This document shows, in pieces, positions 25,486 to 35,136 of a DNA stretch of 64,000 bases. Both the position numbers and the translations under genes were made by a program. Positions within the stretch are counted from its first letter, which is position 1. Each line of letters starts with the position of its first letter. Origin of the DNA: CALODP01 sp942492055 (lineage in GTDB: Bacteria; Bacteroidota; Ignavibacteria; Ignavibacteriales; Melioribacteraceae); contig CALODP010000002.1 of the NCBI GenBank assembly GCA_942492055.1, forward strand, positions 558,001 through 622,000, given 5' to 3'. Below the pieces are notes generated by a model. It saw only the letters and a list, made by a program, of their open reading frames with translations, was not told the DNA's origin and made no database searches.

Positions 25486-28008
25486 ATGGGATTAAATCTA
25501 AATAAAATAAATAAACATTTCGGGAGTATCGGAGAACAAATCGTAAGGTTTCGATGGCTCGATATCTTCCTTTTCGGAGTTATACTTGCTGTTTCTTTTA
25601 ACGGATTAAAATTAATTCAAACCGAAGCATCCGATGATAATTGGTTCCTGGAAGATGATCCGAATATGATCGTACAAGAAGAATTCGAAGACATTTTCGG
25701 GAATACCGATTATGCAGCCATATTAGTCGAATCCGATGATATTTTTACTAAAGAAGCTCTTACCTTAATTCGTGAGTTAAGTGAAGAAGTAGAACGTAAT
25801 GTCCCTCTTGCCGATGAAGTACTTTCTTTGACTCATTTTGAGTTTAGCAAAGGGAATGAATTCGGTATGGAAATTATTGATCTTGTTCCCGAAGAAATTC
25901 CATCCGAACAAGCGAAATTGGACAAAATAAAAGAGCTCGCCATGGCAAAGCCAAATCTTCCGGGAAAACTCTTCTCACGAGATTGTAAGCTTACATGGAT
26001 AATGCTACGTCTGAAATCTTACCCTGATAATTGGGAAACTGATCAGGAGTATCTAAGCTTCTTTAAAAGAACAACTAAAGAATATCCGCAATTTTTTGAG
26101 GGCTTTGATACTTCCAAAGCAGAATCTCCTGAAATAATTATTGGGCATGTTTTCAAACAAATTGCCGGACAGGATAAATATAAATCTATTAATCCTAAAA
26201 CAACCGGAATGCCGATGATTAGCTACGAAAAAAGAGTTTGGTTCGGTAAGGAAACTTCCAGACTAATGGGATTAGCTGTTCTCCTTGCGGCAATTGTTTT
26301 GGCATTTACTCTCAGATCAGTAAGAGGAGTTCTTTTCCCGATCCTCTCGGCAATCGGTTCTATGATTATTATTTTCGGACTCCATGGATACCTTGGTATC
26401 AAAATAGATCCTAGTATGATTTCTCTGCCGATGTTTTTAGGATTCGCGGTGGCTGTTGGTTATGCAATTCATGTTTTTAATTTCCATAGAAAAGCAATAA
26501 GAGAAGGTAAGTCTCCAAAAGAAGCATCTGTTTTCGCTATTGAAGAAACCGGATGGCCAATTCTCTTTACCGCTCTTACAACCGTAGGAGCTTTAATGTC
26601 ATTTCTTTTTATCGATGTGAAACTGCTTCGCTGGATCGGACTCACTTCCGCGGCATTAATAGCGGTTACATATGTTTTAACACTAGTACTATTACCATCA
26701 TTAATGAGTTTCGGTAAGAAAAAAGTAAAAAGAAAGAATAAAGAAAAGAAAAGATCCTTACTCATCGAAAGAGGAATGGAACGACTCGAGAACTGGATTA
26801 TGGGGCATCCTATTCCTATTCTGACAGCTTTCGTTATTGTAATGGTATTATGCATTATTGGCTTAACCAAAGTAGAAGTATCCTTCGATATTCGCCGCTC
26901 AATGGGAAAAGATGTCCCTTACGCAAATAGAATTCTCCAAATAGGGGAAAGCGAAATTGGTGCTCTCTATTCCTATGATATCGGCATCGAATTCCCTAAT
27001 TCCGGAGACGCTAAAAAAGCGGAGAATCTAAGAAAATTCGAAACGTTGGAGAACGAAATAAAAGCTTTCTCTTTAACTAAAAAAACAACTTCTCTTCTGG
27101 ATATTATAAAAGATATCAATATGGTCTTGAATGAAGGTAATTCCGAATACTATAAGATCCCTTCAATCAATGATATTGAAGAATATAGAGCGAAAGAATT
27201 ATCTCATGATGAAATCTCTGAAATCGAACAGCAAATAATTGCGCAAACTCTATTGCTCTACGATAACGCCGGTGGTGCCGAAGCAGAACGCTGGATTGAT
27301 TATGACGAACAACGCCTTCACTTAATGGTCGAAGTCAATGATTACAATTCTACAGAATTGAATTGGGAACTGGAACAAATTTCTAAAATAGCGGAAGAAT
27401 TATTCCCCGATTCGCATCTTATTAAAACAGGTACAGTAGCCAAATTTACTGTTATGCAAGCAATAGTAGCATTCGGACAAATAAATTCGTTCCTTATTGC
27501 TCTTGCAATAATTGCCATTTTATTGATGCTTGTCTTTGGTAATGTTAAAGCCGGACTTATCGGTATTATTCCGAATATCTCTCCCGCATTGGTCGTAGGT
27601 GGCGTGATGGGCCTTATGGAAATCCCCTTGGATATGATGACCGTTACAATTATGCCAATGCTTTTGGGGTTAGCGGTCGACGATACTATTCATTTTATCA
27701 ATCATAGCCATCTTGAATTCGATAGAACCGGAAAATACAGAACTGCGATAAGAAAAACCTTTATTGTTATAGGAACAGCTCTCTTTACCACTTCTTTAGT
27801 GTTAATTCTGAACTTTTCCGCTTATCTGACATCAGCGGCATATATTTATCGAAATATCGGCCTATTGGCTGTTTCCGGTATCGCTGCGGCATTATTAGCA
27901 GATTTCTTTGTCACACCTATTTTATTAAAAATGACTAAGTCATTTGGCGAAGAAAAAAGAGAAAAAATAGAAGAAAATATAAAATTAAAAGAATCAAAAG
28001 TAGCCTAG
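25486..28008 (+). CDS. MMPL/RND-family exporter
   Basis: About 840 aa. Layout is two repeats, each a membrane helix, a large periplasmic loop and five helices: first helix near residues 25-45, helices about 255-415 (MGLAVLLAAIVLAFTLRSVR, LPMFLGFAVAVGYAIHVFNF), second half from about 445. Conserved membrane features include GFAVAVGYAIHVFNFHRK and GLAVDDTIHFINHSHLEFDR, the latter with the acidic pair used in proton relay. A coil of basic residues separates the halves. Three ATGs are in frame; GGAG at 25476-25479 fits the one at 25486. The partners are the LolA-like and DUF1302 proteins upstream; lipid-type substrates are likely for this family. Confidence 0.9.
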   Translation: MGLNLNKINKHFGSIGEQIVRFRWLDIFLFGVILAVSFNGLKLIQTEASDDNWFLEDDPNMIVQEEFEDIFGNTDYAAILVESDDIFTKEALTLIRELSEEVERNVPLADEVLSLTHFEFSKGNEFGMEIIDLVPEEIPSEQAKLDKIKELAMAKPNLPGKLFSRDCKLTWIMLRLKSYPDNWETDQEYLSFFKRTTKEYPQFFEGFDTSKAESPEIIIGHVFKQIAGQDKYKSINPKTTGMPMISYEKRVWFGKETSRLMGLAVLLAAIVLAFTLRSVRGVLFPILSAIGSMIIIFGLHGYLGIKIDPSMISLPMFLGFAVAVGYAIHVFNFHRKAIREGKSPKEASVFAIEETGWPILFTALTTVGALMSFLFIDVKLLRWIGLTSAALIAVTYVLTLVLLPSLMSFGKKKVKRKNKEKKRSLLIERGMERLENWIMGHPIPILTAFVIVMVLCIIGLTKVEVSFDIRRSMGKDVPYANRILQIGESEIGALYSYDIGIEFPNSGDAKKAENLRKFETLENEIKAFSLTKKTTSLLDIIKDINMVLNEGNSEYYKIPSINDIEEYRAKELSHDEISEIEQQIIAQTLLLYDNAGGAEAERWIDYDEQRLHLMVEVNDYNSTELNWELEQISKIAEELFPDSHLIKTGTVAKFTVMQAIVAFGQINSFLIALAIIAILLMLVFGNVKAGLIGIIPNISPALVVGGVMGLMEIPLDMMTVTIMPMLLGLAVDDTIHFINHSHLEFDRTGKYRTAIRKTFIVIGTALFTTSLVLILNFSAYLTSAAYIYRNIGLLAVSGIAAALLADFFVTPILLKMTKSFGEEKREKIEENIKLKESKVA

Positions 28009-28016
28009 TGGAATAG

Positions 28017-28084
28017 GTCTTTGAAGTAACTGTTCCGGCCGGATTAATTCCCCTTATCCTTAAGGCCGGAATAGACTTCAAAGA
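28017..28084 (+). promoter_or_regulatory. Nested hairpin in the leader of the CDF transporter gene
   Basis: TCTTTGAAGT pairs with ACTTCAAAGA (10 bp) and, inside it, TTCCGGCC with GGCCGGAA (8 bp). The outer stem ends right at the ribosome-binding region (AAGGGG, 28085-28090; ATG 28102). It could terminate the RND transcript, stabilise mRNA or control translation. No known riboswitch was recognised. Confidence 0.6.
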
Positions 28085-28101
28085 AAGGGGATAATATTAC
28101 T

Positions 28102-29019
28102 ATGGATAATAAAGAAAAACATCATCACCATCATCATAGAAGCGATTTTAGCGGTGAAAAACTAATGACCGCTACTATCCTAAATTTTGGGATTACTGTC
28201 GTACAGATAATCGGAGGGCTTCTTTCTAATAGTCTTTCTCTCTTGTCAGATGCTCTTCATAATCTCGGAGATTCCACAGGGTTACTTGTAGCTTTTTTTG
28301 CTAATAAAATCGGTGAGAAAAAAGCCGACACGAAAAAGACCTTCGGATACAAAAGAGCCGAAATTTTGGCTGCTCTTTTTAATTCTTCAATATTAGTAGC
28401 TACTTGTCTTATCCTTCTTTTCGAAGCTTATCAAAGATTCGTAAATCCTGAGCCAGTAGACGGAATAATAATGTTGATTGTAGCTTCTTTCGGATTATTA
28501 GCTAATCTGATTTCAGTTCTTATGCTGAAAAAAGAGAAAGATAAAAATCTCAACATAAAATCCGCTTATCTCCATCTTTTAGGGGATACACTCTCCTCTG
28601 TGGCCGTTATTGCGGGAGGAATTGCTATTTGGAAATATAATATTTTCTGGATCGATCCTCTTATTACCACCTTTATCGGATTATACATAATTAAGCATGT
28701 TTGGCATGTATTGAAAGAAACTATAGAAATCTTAATGCAAGCTGCGCCGAACAATATAAATCCCGCGGATATCAAAAAGAAGATCGAAAACTTGCCGGAA
28801 GTCAAAGATCTGCACCATGTTCATATCTGGAGGTATACTGATAACCTTATCCATTTCGAGGGACATATTTCAACAAAAAAGGATGAGAAAATTAGCAATA
28901 CCGATATTCTTTTGGAAAGAATTCGGAAAATTCTTGAACAAGAGTTTAACATCAATCATGTCACAATTCAATTTGAATATAACGTTGATGATTGTAAAGA
29001 ACTAATTGCAAACATTTAA
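28102..29019 (+). CDS. Cation diffusion facilitator (zinc-type) transporter
   Basis: 305 aa, six membrane helices followed by a cytoplasmic domain. The N-terminus carries a run of six His residues (KEKHHHHHHRS), a metal-binding feature often seen in zinc CDF proteins. Helix 2 has LLSDALHNLGDSTG and helix 5 has YLHLLGDTLSSVAVI: the HxxxD and D-x-x-x-D type residues of the Zn2+ site. The C-terminal domain shows VKDLHHVHIWRYTDN. It exports Zn2+ or related divalent metals in exchange for protons. The ABC exporter genes follow after 18 bp, suggesting a common transcript. Confidence 0.92.
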   Translation: MDNKEKHHHHHHRSDFSGEKLMTATILNFGITVVQIIGGLLSNSLSLLSDALHNLGDSTGLLVAFFANKIGEKKADTKKTFGYKRAEILAALFNSSILVATCLILLFEAYQRFVNPEPVDGIIMLIVASFGLLANLISVLMLKKEKDKNLNIKSAYLHLLGDTLSSVAVIAGGIAIWKYNIFWIDPLITTFIGLYIIKHVWHVLKETIEILMQAAPNNINPADIKKKIENLPEVKDLHHVHIWRYTDNLIHFEGHISTKKDEKISNTDILLERIRKILEQEFNINHVTIQFEYNVDDCKELIANI

Positions 29020-29037
29020 TAATTTATCGGGCACCTA

Positions 29038-30819
29038 ATGAAAACTTTATTGGAACTTGTAAAAGAGAAGAAGAAAGAATTTATTTTCACAGCTCTTCTG
29101 GCTTCTCTCGGAGCGATTTTGGCAATTGTTCCTTATCTATTAATATATTATATCATTCGTAGCTTTCTCGATGAAGGAGCAACGAATCAATATGGATATC
29201 TCTTTGAATTACTAATATATGCTTTCATCGCAATTATATTAAGATATGCTGCGGTTCTATCTTCATTTGTGTTTAGCCATATTGCCGCCTTCGATCTGCT
29301 ATATCTTATCAGAACAAAATTAACAAAACATCTTGGCCGCCTCCCGATGGGATTCTGGTCGGAAAACAGTTCCGGAAGAATAAGAAAGATAATTCAGGAA
29401 GATGTGGAACGAATAGAAAATTTTGTCGCTCATCATGTCCCTGATGTTGTTTCCGGTACAATACTACCCTTAACTACAATTGGCGTCCTCTTTTTTGCCG
29501 ATTGGAGAATGGCTTTGGCTACTCTTATTCCACTACCTCTTGGATATCTGCTGATAAAACTTATGTATAGTGGTGTGGCAACAGGAGGAAAAGACCGAAA
29601 TAAAATGTGGGAGATGTACCATAAAGCGATAGAATCGATGCATTCCTCCATTGTCGAATTTGTTCAGGGTATGCCTGTCGTTAAGGCTTTTAACATTACT
29701 GTAGAATCCTTTAATAAGTTCAAAGATTCTGTAATGGGATATCGCGATTTTACCGTGAAATTATCAAAAACACAGACTCCCTTTTATGCTCTTTTTACCG
29801 GTATTACTCTCGGCGGTGGGCTATTCATTCTACCGGTCGGAATCTACTTATTAAAGACCGGACAAACTGATGTAGCTACATTTCTACTTTTTCTGATTCT
29901 CGGTACCGGTTGTTTCAGTCAATTTGTTAAAGTTATGTCGATAGCCGGACATTGTGAACTAATATTCGCGGCTGGAGATAGAATCGGAGGAATCTTAAAT
30001 GAAAAGATACTTGAAGAACCTATTAAGCCGATAACCCCGAAAAATTATGATATATCTATTAAAAACCTCTCTTTCCGATATAATGAAGAGAACAAAAGAG
30101 TATTAAAAAAAATAAATCTTGATATTCCCGAATCATCCTTTGTGGCTATCGTTGGTGAAAGCGGAGCAGGAAAAACTACTCTGGTACAACTAATAGCCAG
30201 AATGTGGGATGTAAAAGAAGGTAGTATATCAATAGGAGGAGTCGATATCAAATCAATAGGTACTGCCGGTTTAAATAAAGCGGTAGGAATAGTTTTTCAA
30301 GATGTTCAAATGCTTACTGATACGGTGCGTTCCAATATTTGTATGAATAAAACCGATGCTACTCAAGAAGAAATTGAAGCCGCCGCAAGAACGGCATATT
30401 GTCACGAGTTTATTGAAGCCCTCCCTAACGGTTATGATACAATAATTGGTGAAGGAGGAGAAGTACACCTGAGTGGAGGAGAAAAACAAAGAATTACACT
30501 CGCCAGAGTTCTTCTTAAAGATTCTCCGATTATTCTTCTTGATGAAGCCAGTTGCTATGCCGACGCGGAGAATGAAGTAAAGATACAAAAGGCTTTTTCC
30601 AATGTAATGAAAAATAAAACCGTCGTTGTTATCGCTCACAGACTCTCTACAATCGTTAATGCCGATAAAATTATTGTTGTCGATAATGGTAGAATTGCGG
30701 AGGATGGAAAACATGAAGACCTTATAAATATGAATGGTATTTACGCCCAAATGTGGAAAGCCCATACGAAAGCTCGTGATTGGAAATTAGAAGAACAAAC
30801 CGCGGAGGTTGTAATATGA
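29038..30819 (+). CDS. ABC exporter half-transporter 1 (fused permease-ATPase)
   Basis: 593 aa. Six membrane helices in residues 15-300, then a nucleotide-binding domain with Walker A GESGAGKTT, Q-loop VFQDVQM, signature LSGGEKQR, and Walker B IILLDEA followed by the unusual D-loop SCYADAENE and H-loop IAHRLS. The 'ADAENE' style D-loop recalls the IrtAB/YbtPQ group of siderophore-related ABC exporters/importers. Its stop overlaps the start of the second half-transporter by 4 bp, so the two most likely form a heterodimer. Substrate unknown; the CDF and ArsP_2 neighbours suggest a metal or metal chelate. Confidence 0.88.
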   Translation: MKTLLELVKEKKKEFIFTALLASLGAILAIVPYLLIYYIIRSFLDEGATNQYGYLFELLIYAFIAIILRYAAVLSSFVFSHIAAFDLLYLIRTKLTKHLGRLPMGFWSENSSGRIRKIIQEDVERIENFVAHHVPDVVSGTILPLTTIGVLFFADWRMALATLIPLPLGYLLIKLMYSGVATGGKDRNKMWEMYHKAIESMHSSIVEFVQGMPVVKAFNITVESFNKFKDSVMGYRDFTVKLSKTQTPFYALFTGITLGGGLFILPVGIYLLKTGQTDVATFLLFLILGTGCFSQFVKVMSIAGHCELIFAAGDRIGGILNEKILEEPIKPITPKNYDISIKNLSFRYNEENKRVLKKINLDIPESSFVAIVGESGAGKTTLVQLIARMWDVKEGSISIGGVDIKSIGTAGLNKAVGIVFQDVQMLTDTVRSNICMNKTDATQEEIEAAARTAYCHEFIEALPNGYDTIIGEGGEVHLSGGEKQRITLARVLLKDSPIILLDEASCYADAENEVKIQKAFSNVMKNKTVVVIAHRLSTIVNADKIIVVDNGRIAEDGKHEDLINMNGIYAQMWKAHTKARDWKLEEQTAEVVI

Positions 30820-32558
30820 AATCGAAAAGATGGAGTTTATACGGAGAATATAAAGGGAAAATTTCCAGTATTCTTGCCGGAAATATAATATCTAATTTTC
30901 CCAGAGGTGCTTTTACCGGATTATTATATCTAATTATTATCGCGGTTACAAGTGCTATTCTCGATGGAACTAAACAAGATTTTAATCTTCTCACTAAATA
31001 TTATTGGTATTATGTTGCCGCCTTTTTGTTTTACATCCTTTTTACGGTGATTGGCCAAACAAATAACTTTGTGCAAAGCTACAAAATTAGCTCTGATCTA
31101 CGATTGAAATTAGGAGAAAAATTACGAAAACTATCTCTTGGATTTTTTAAGAGAAATGATCCCGGGGATGTTACTTCCAGAATGTTACATGATGTTTCCA
31201 AAGCCGAAGAAGTTCTTTCTCACAACTTACCTGATGTTATTGCCGGTATTATTGTTCCGATATTATTAGGAAGCTTTTTAGCCTTTATTAATCTAAAGCT
31301 ATCCTTAATACTATTCGGAATTGTAATCTTTGCTATGATCTTTTTTATGATTGCTCGCAAAACAATTGAAGTATTGGGGAAAAAACATCTGAAAGCTATT
31401 AATAAAGCTTCTTCTAGAATTTTGGAATACGCAAGAACCATAAAACCTCTCAAATCTTATGATATGATAGGAGACAACTATAAAGAACTCGATAAAGCTA
31501 TGATTCATCTCAAAAAGCTTAGTTTTCGTGCTGAAGTTTTTGCCGGAATCCCGGTACAAATCGCTATGCTTATTCTTGATATCGGTTATCTTTTAATGTT
31601 ATTAATTGCTATTAAGATGACATTAGTAGCGGAAATTTCTATTCCCGTTCTTTTTACTTTTGTTATTCTCGGATTCTATTTTTTCGAACCGATTAAAAAT
31701 ATCGGGATTATTATGGTCTTATTAAGACATGCGGCCAATTCTACAGATAGAATAGAAGAAATTTTCTCTACTCCCGAACCAGAATTCCAAAAGAATACCA
31801 AATTACCGGATATTGATTACTTTCAATTCGATGACGTTAAATTTAAATATAAAGACGAATATGTGCTAAATGGAATTAATTGTCATATCCCTGCCAAAAG
31901 CATGACGGCATTGGTAGGCGTTTCCGGATCCGGTAAGACAACTATGACAAATCTTATGGCGCGGTTTTGGGATATTCAATCCGGCACCATCTCATACGGA
32001 GGTGTTAATATAAAAGATATCGAACCGGAAAAATTGTTGTCAAATATTTCTATGGTTTTCCAAGATGTCTTTTTGTTTAATGATACTATTATGAATAATA
32101 TTAGAATCGGTAATAAATCAGCCTCCGACGAAGAAGTTATAAATGCGGCTAAACTTGCTCAATGTCATTGGTTTATTGATTCTCTTCCGCATGGATATGA
32201 TACAATATTAAGTGAAGGGGGAAAAACACTCTCCGGAGGAGAAAGACAAAGAATATCAATTGCGCGGGCGATATTGAAAGATGCTCCGGTTATTTTGTTG
32301 GATGAAGCTACGGCTTCGCTAGATCCGGAAAATGAAAATGAAATTCAGGAAGCATTAAGTAATTTGGTGAAAAATAAAACACTTATTGTTATTGTGCATA
32401 AATTCAATTCAATTGAAAACGCTAAACAAATTTTAGTGCTCGATAAAGGAGAAATTATCGAATCCGGAACACATGATGAGTTAATTATGAAAAATGGGCT
32501 TTATAACAAACTTTGGAAAGCCCAACAACAAGCAGGTAGTTGGAAAATAAGAAAATAG
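30816..32558 (+). CDS. ABC exporter half-transporter 2 (fused permease-ATPase)
   Basis: 580 aa. Six membrane helices in the first 310 residues, then an ATPase domain with Walker A GVSGSGKTT, VFQDVFLFND, LSGGERQR, and VILLDEATASLDPENE with the canonical D-loop; the H-loop is VHKFNS. GGAGGT at 30804-30809 sits 6 nt before the ATG at 30816, and the start overlaps the preceding stop (ATGA), so the pair is translationally coupled. The earlier in-frame ATG at 30780 lies inside the upstream gene and lacks a ribosome-binding site. It pairs with half-transporter 1. Confidence 0.88.
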   Translation: MKSKRWSLYGEYKGKISSILAGNIISNFPRGAFTGLLYLIIIAVTSAILDGTKQDFNLLTKYYWYYVAAFLFYILFTVIGQTNNFVQSYKISSDLRLKLGEKLRKLSLGFFKRNDPGDVTSRMLHDVSKAEEVLSHNLPDVIAGIIVPILLGSFLAFINLKLSLILFGIVIFAMIFFMIARKTIEVLGKKHLKAINKASSRILEYARTIKPLKSYDMIGDNYKELDKAMIHLKKLSFRAEVFAGIPVQIAMLILDIGYLLMLLIAIKMTLVAEISIPVLFTFVILGFYFFEPIKNIGIIMVLLRHAANSTDRIEEIFSTPEPEFQKNTKLPDIDYFQFDDVKFKYKDEYVLNGINCHIPAKSMTALVGVSGSGKTTMTNLMARFWDIQSGTISYGGVNIKDIEPEKLLSNISMVFQDVFLFNDTIMNNIRIGNKSASDEEVINAAKLAQCHWFIDSLPHGYDTILSEGGKTLSGGERQRISIARAILKDAPVILLDEATASLDPENENEIQEALSNLVKNKTLIVIVHKFNSIENAKQILVLDKGEIIESGTHDELIMKNGLYNKLWKAQQQAGSWKIRK

Positions 32559-32611
32559 AACGGATTATTAGTGATTGAGTGTGTGTGTTAATTCAGCTAA
32601 TTATGACGTAT

Positions 32612-32673
32612 GGGGCTGACTCATTTATTGATTATAGAATGAGAAGTGGTATCTTATTATCGGGGTCAGCCCC
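32612..32673 (+). promoter_or_regulatory. Long hairpin in the leader of the ArsP_2-type permease
   Basis: GGGGCTGAC (32612-32620) pairs perfectly with GTCAGCCCC (32665-32673) across a 44-nt loop. The stem ends 22 bp before the ATG at 32696, just upstream of AAGGGG. Only part of the ABC operon transcript may continue into the permease. A second such leader precedes the CDF gene. Confidence 0.5.
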
Positions 32674-32695
32674 GTTATTATTAAGGGGAAAATAT

Positions 32696-33952
32696 ATGTT
32701 TAATGAAGTAGTAAATATTATCTTGGATTGCGCCGAAGGGGCTTTCTTGGAAGTCGGCGCTTTTGTCGGAGCGGTCCTTTTATTGTTCGGATATGTAAAT
32801 TTTAAAACCTCCGGTAATTTTGTATCAAAAATTGAAAAATCAAAAAAATGGCAACCGGTAATCGGAGCGTTGCTTGGGCTTTCTCCCGGATGCGGTGGAG
32901 CTATTTTCGTTATGCCCCTCTTCGTAAAAAGAATAGTAAGCTTCGGAACCGTAATTGCCGCCCTCATTGCGACAATGGGAGATTCCGCTTTCGTAATTAT
33001 TTCCGTAATGCCCATCAATTATATTATCATTTCACTAATATCACTATCTGTCGCAATTATCACCGGCTATATCGTTGATTATTTCAAAATAGGTGAAAAA
33101 CTTTCGAAGCGATTTTCTCCGGAACAAAAGAAACATATTACCGATTTACATGCCTCTGCCAATCATAATACTCAATGCAGAGAATGTAAACTTATTGAAA
33201 ACTATGCCGGAGAAAGAGTAAAGCATATCGGGCATACGGAAGGGGATGAAATTGATATCGCTCTTCACCATAAAGCAAAAGGGCATCAAAGCCAGGATGA
33301 TTTCGGATACAAATTTACACACAATGCCTACAAGATATTTTGGGTATTTATTTCAATCGGTTTGATTTTGGGAATAATGCTTCTTGCACAGATAGATGTA
33401 AACTCATTAGCTATTCCGAATCTCGGAATGGTAATTGGGATCAGTGGTACTCTTTTTTCTGTTATTATGATGATATTAGGAAAAAAATACTTCCAAGACG
33501 ATACTCACGAGGAAGAAGAGTTTAAGTTAATGTCCCTAAAAGAAACACTGATCCATAACGCCGAAGAAACAGCCTTTGTTATTACATGGGTCTTTGTCGC
33601 TTATGTTATCTACGAATTATCAATATTCGCTATCGGCGGAGGCAATCATGCAGCCGGAGAAGAATTGTTGACCCAATTTATGCTTTCGTCCGGAATATGG
33701 CCCGTTATTATCGGTGCGCTTATCGGTTTGATTCCCGGATGCGGACCACAGATTATTTTCGTCGCTCTCTTTCTCAAAGGTTTGGTGCCGTTTGCCGCTT
33801 TGGCCGCAAACGCCATATCCCAGGATGGAGACGCTCTTTTCCCTCTATTGGCAATTGATAAAAAATCATCACTCTGGGCAACTGTTATTACTACAATACC
33901 CGCAATAATAATCGGAGTGATTTTATATTATGCCGATTTTTTGGTCGGATAA
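32696..33952 (+). CDS. ArsP_2-type permease (putative heavy-metal/manganese transporter)
   Basis: 418 aa, about ten membrane helices in two related halves separated by a charged, Cys- and His-containing cytoplasmic stretch (about 145-210: NHNTQCRECK, HIGHTEGD). Each half bears a family motif: LGLSPGCGGAIFVMPL in the first and GLIPGCGPQIIFVALFLKG in the second, each followed by a GDS/GDA turn. This matches the ArsP_2 (PF11449) family of putative 10-TM metal exporters. The ATG at 32696 has AAGGGG upstream; the longer in-frame reading from 32579 covers the hairpin and is rejected. Confidence 0.78.
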   Translation: MFNEVVNIILDCAEGAFLEVGAFVGAVLLLFGYVNFKTSGNFVSKIEKSKKWQPVIGALLGLSPGCGGAIFVMPLFVKRIVSFGTVIAALIATMGDSAFVIISVMPINYIIISLISLSVAIITGYIVDYFKIGEKLSKRFSPEQKKHITDLHASANHNTQCRECKLIENYAGERVKHIGHTEGDEIDIALHHKAKGHQSQDDFGYKFTHNAYKIFWVFISIGLILGIMLLAQIDVNSLAIPNLGMVIGISGTLFSVIMMILGKKYFQDDTHEEEEFKLMSLKETLIHNAEETAFVITWVFVAYVIYELSIFAIGGGNHAAGEELLTQFMLSSGIWPVIIGALIGLIPGCGPQIIFVALFLKGLVPFAALAANAISQDGDALFPLLAIDKKSSLWATVITTIPAIIIGVILYYADFLVG

Positions 33953-33983
33953 CAATTTGAAAAAATATTACAAAGGAGTTTCT

Positions 33984-35000
33984 ATGAATATACCTGTAAT
34001 AAAATCGAACTACAAAGAGCTCAACGATCTCTTACTCTATAGCTATTTGCCGAGAATAATTAATTCGGCTGTGGAAATCGAATTATTCGAAGTACTTAAA
34101 GATGATGAAAAAACTTTGGAAGAAATATTGGCTTTTACCAACACTTCAGCCCCGATTACCGAAGCTCTTTTGAATCTATTGTGCTTAATCAATATGATAA
34201 AACGAAATAAGGATAAATATCAAATAACCGATCTTACCAAAGATTTTTTATTAAAAGATTCCGGAGCGAACCAGATTCATTCTATTAAAATGTTTACCGG
34301 AAGTCCCGGTTATTTTGATAACTTAACGGAAATGCTAAAAAACGGCCCTGAAAAATTTGATATTCGTATGTGGGCCACAAAAGAAGGAGCTTACGGAATT
34401 GAGCAACAAGCCAAGGCAGGGAAAATGCAAGCTGTCTTAGCATTCCTAAAAACCATTCCCGAATTTTTTCAGGCTGAGAAGATGTGCGATTTGGCCGGTA
34501 ATACCGGATATTATTCCTTGGCAATGAATGATTTGAATAACAAATTAATATCATATATATACGAGCTTCCCGAACTTTGCGAAATAGGTAGAGAAATTAG
34601 GAAGAAAGAAATAGAAGAAGGAAAACTGAATTTTGTGGAATTCGATTTGCAGAACTTTACCGATTTGGGAGAAAATTTCGATCTCTTTTTCTGTTCGCAT
34701 TTCTTCTACGAAATCGGGGCAAATGATAAATTAACCGAATTCCTCAAAAAGATTAATAAGGCTCTAAAACCGGGTGGCATACTAATTTCAAACCATATAG
34801 CTTCCATTGGAACAGATATCACCATGGCTATAAACGATTTGATGACAAAAGCTATGGGATATCCTACGCACGAATTACCCGAAGCAAAACTTAAAGCTGC
34901 CTTAAAAGAAGCCGGATTCGGTAATTTCCGACAATACCAGACAATAGATGAATCAATCTATCCTGCTCTCCTGTTAGCGGCAACTAAGATTAGCGAATAA
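33984..35000 (+). CDS. SAM-dependent methyltransferase (O-methyltransferase-like)
   Basis: 338 aa. An N-terminal winged-helix dimerisation domain (about 10-90: RIINSAVEIELFEVLKD, then LLNLLCLINMIKRNKDKYQ) precedes a Rossmann domain with MCDLAGNTGYYSLAMND (motif I, D-L-A-G-x-x-G), FDLFFCSHFFYEI and LKPGGILISNHI (motif near strand 5). This is the layout of plant-type O-methyltransferase relatives. CAAAGGAGTTT precedes the ATG at 33984 (an upstream in-frame start inside the permease is rejected). It ends the metal/ABC gene group. The substrate is unknown: a small chelator or cofactor is possible. Confidence 0.75.
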   Translation: MNIPVIKSNYKELNDLLLYSYLPRIINSAVEIELFEVLKDDEKTLEEILAFTNTSAPITEALLNLLCLINMIKRNKDKYQITDLTKDFLLKDSGANQIHSIKMFTGSPGYFDNLTEMLKNGPEKFDIRMWATKEGAYGIEQQAKAGKMQAVLAFLKTIPEFFQAEKMCDLAGNTGYYSLAMNDLNNKLISYIYELPELCEIGREIRKKEIEEGKLNFVEFDLQNFTDLGENFDLFFCSHFFYEIGANDKLTEFLKKINKALKPGGILISNHIASIGTDITMAINDLMTKAMGYPTHELPEAKLKAALKEAGFGNFRQYQTIDESIYPALLLAATKISE

Positions 35001-35012
35001 TACTTATATTAA

Positions 35013-35042
35013 AACTTCTTTGTTCTTCACTGAAACATAGAA
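35013..35042. repeat. 30-bp direct repeat, copy 1 (copy 2 at 35334-35363)
   Basis: ACTTCTTTGTTCTTCACTG here and ACTTCTTTATTCTTCACCG at 35334 are near-identical, each followed by an AAC-TAGAGG-like tail. Both lie in the 1.22-kb gene-free gap 35001-36224. The second copy continues into a terminator. Confidence 0.5.
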
Positions 35043-35136
35043 GGAACATCGGGAATTATTTGACAATGCTCTCAATATGAGACGATAATTCAATATTTAG
35101 CTAAGTTCTAAGTTTTATAATCCCCCAAAGTAGTAT

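Noticed and set aside
32579..32695. N-terminal extension of the ArsP_2-type permease
   Set aside because: It reads through the leader hairpin, lacks membrane-protein character, and an ATG with AAGGGG exists at 32696.
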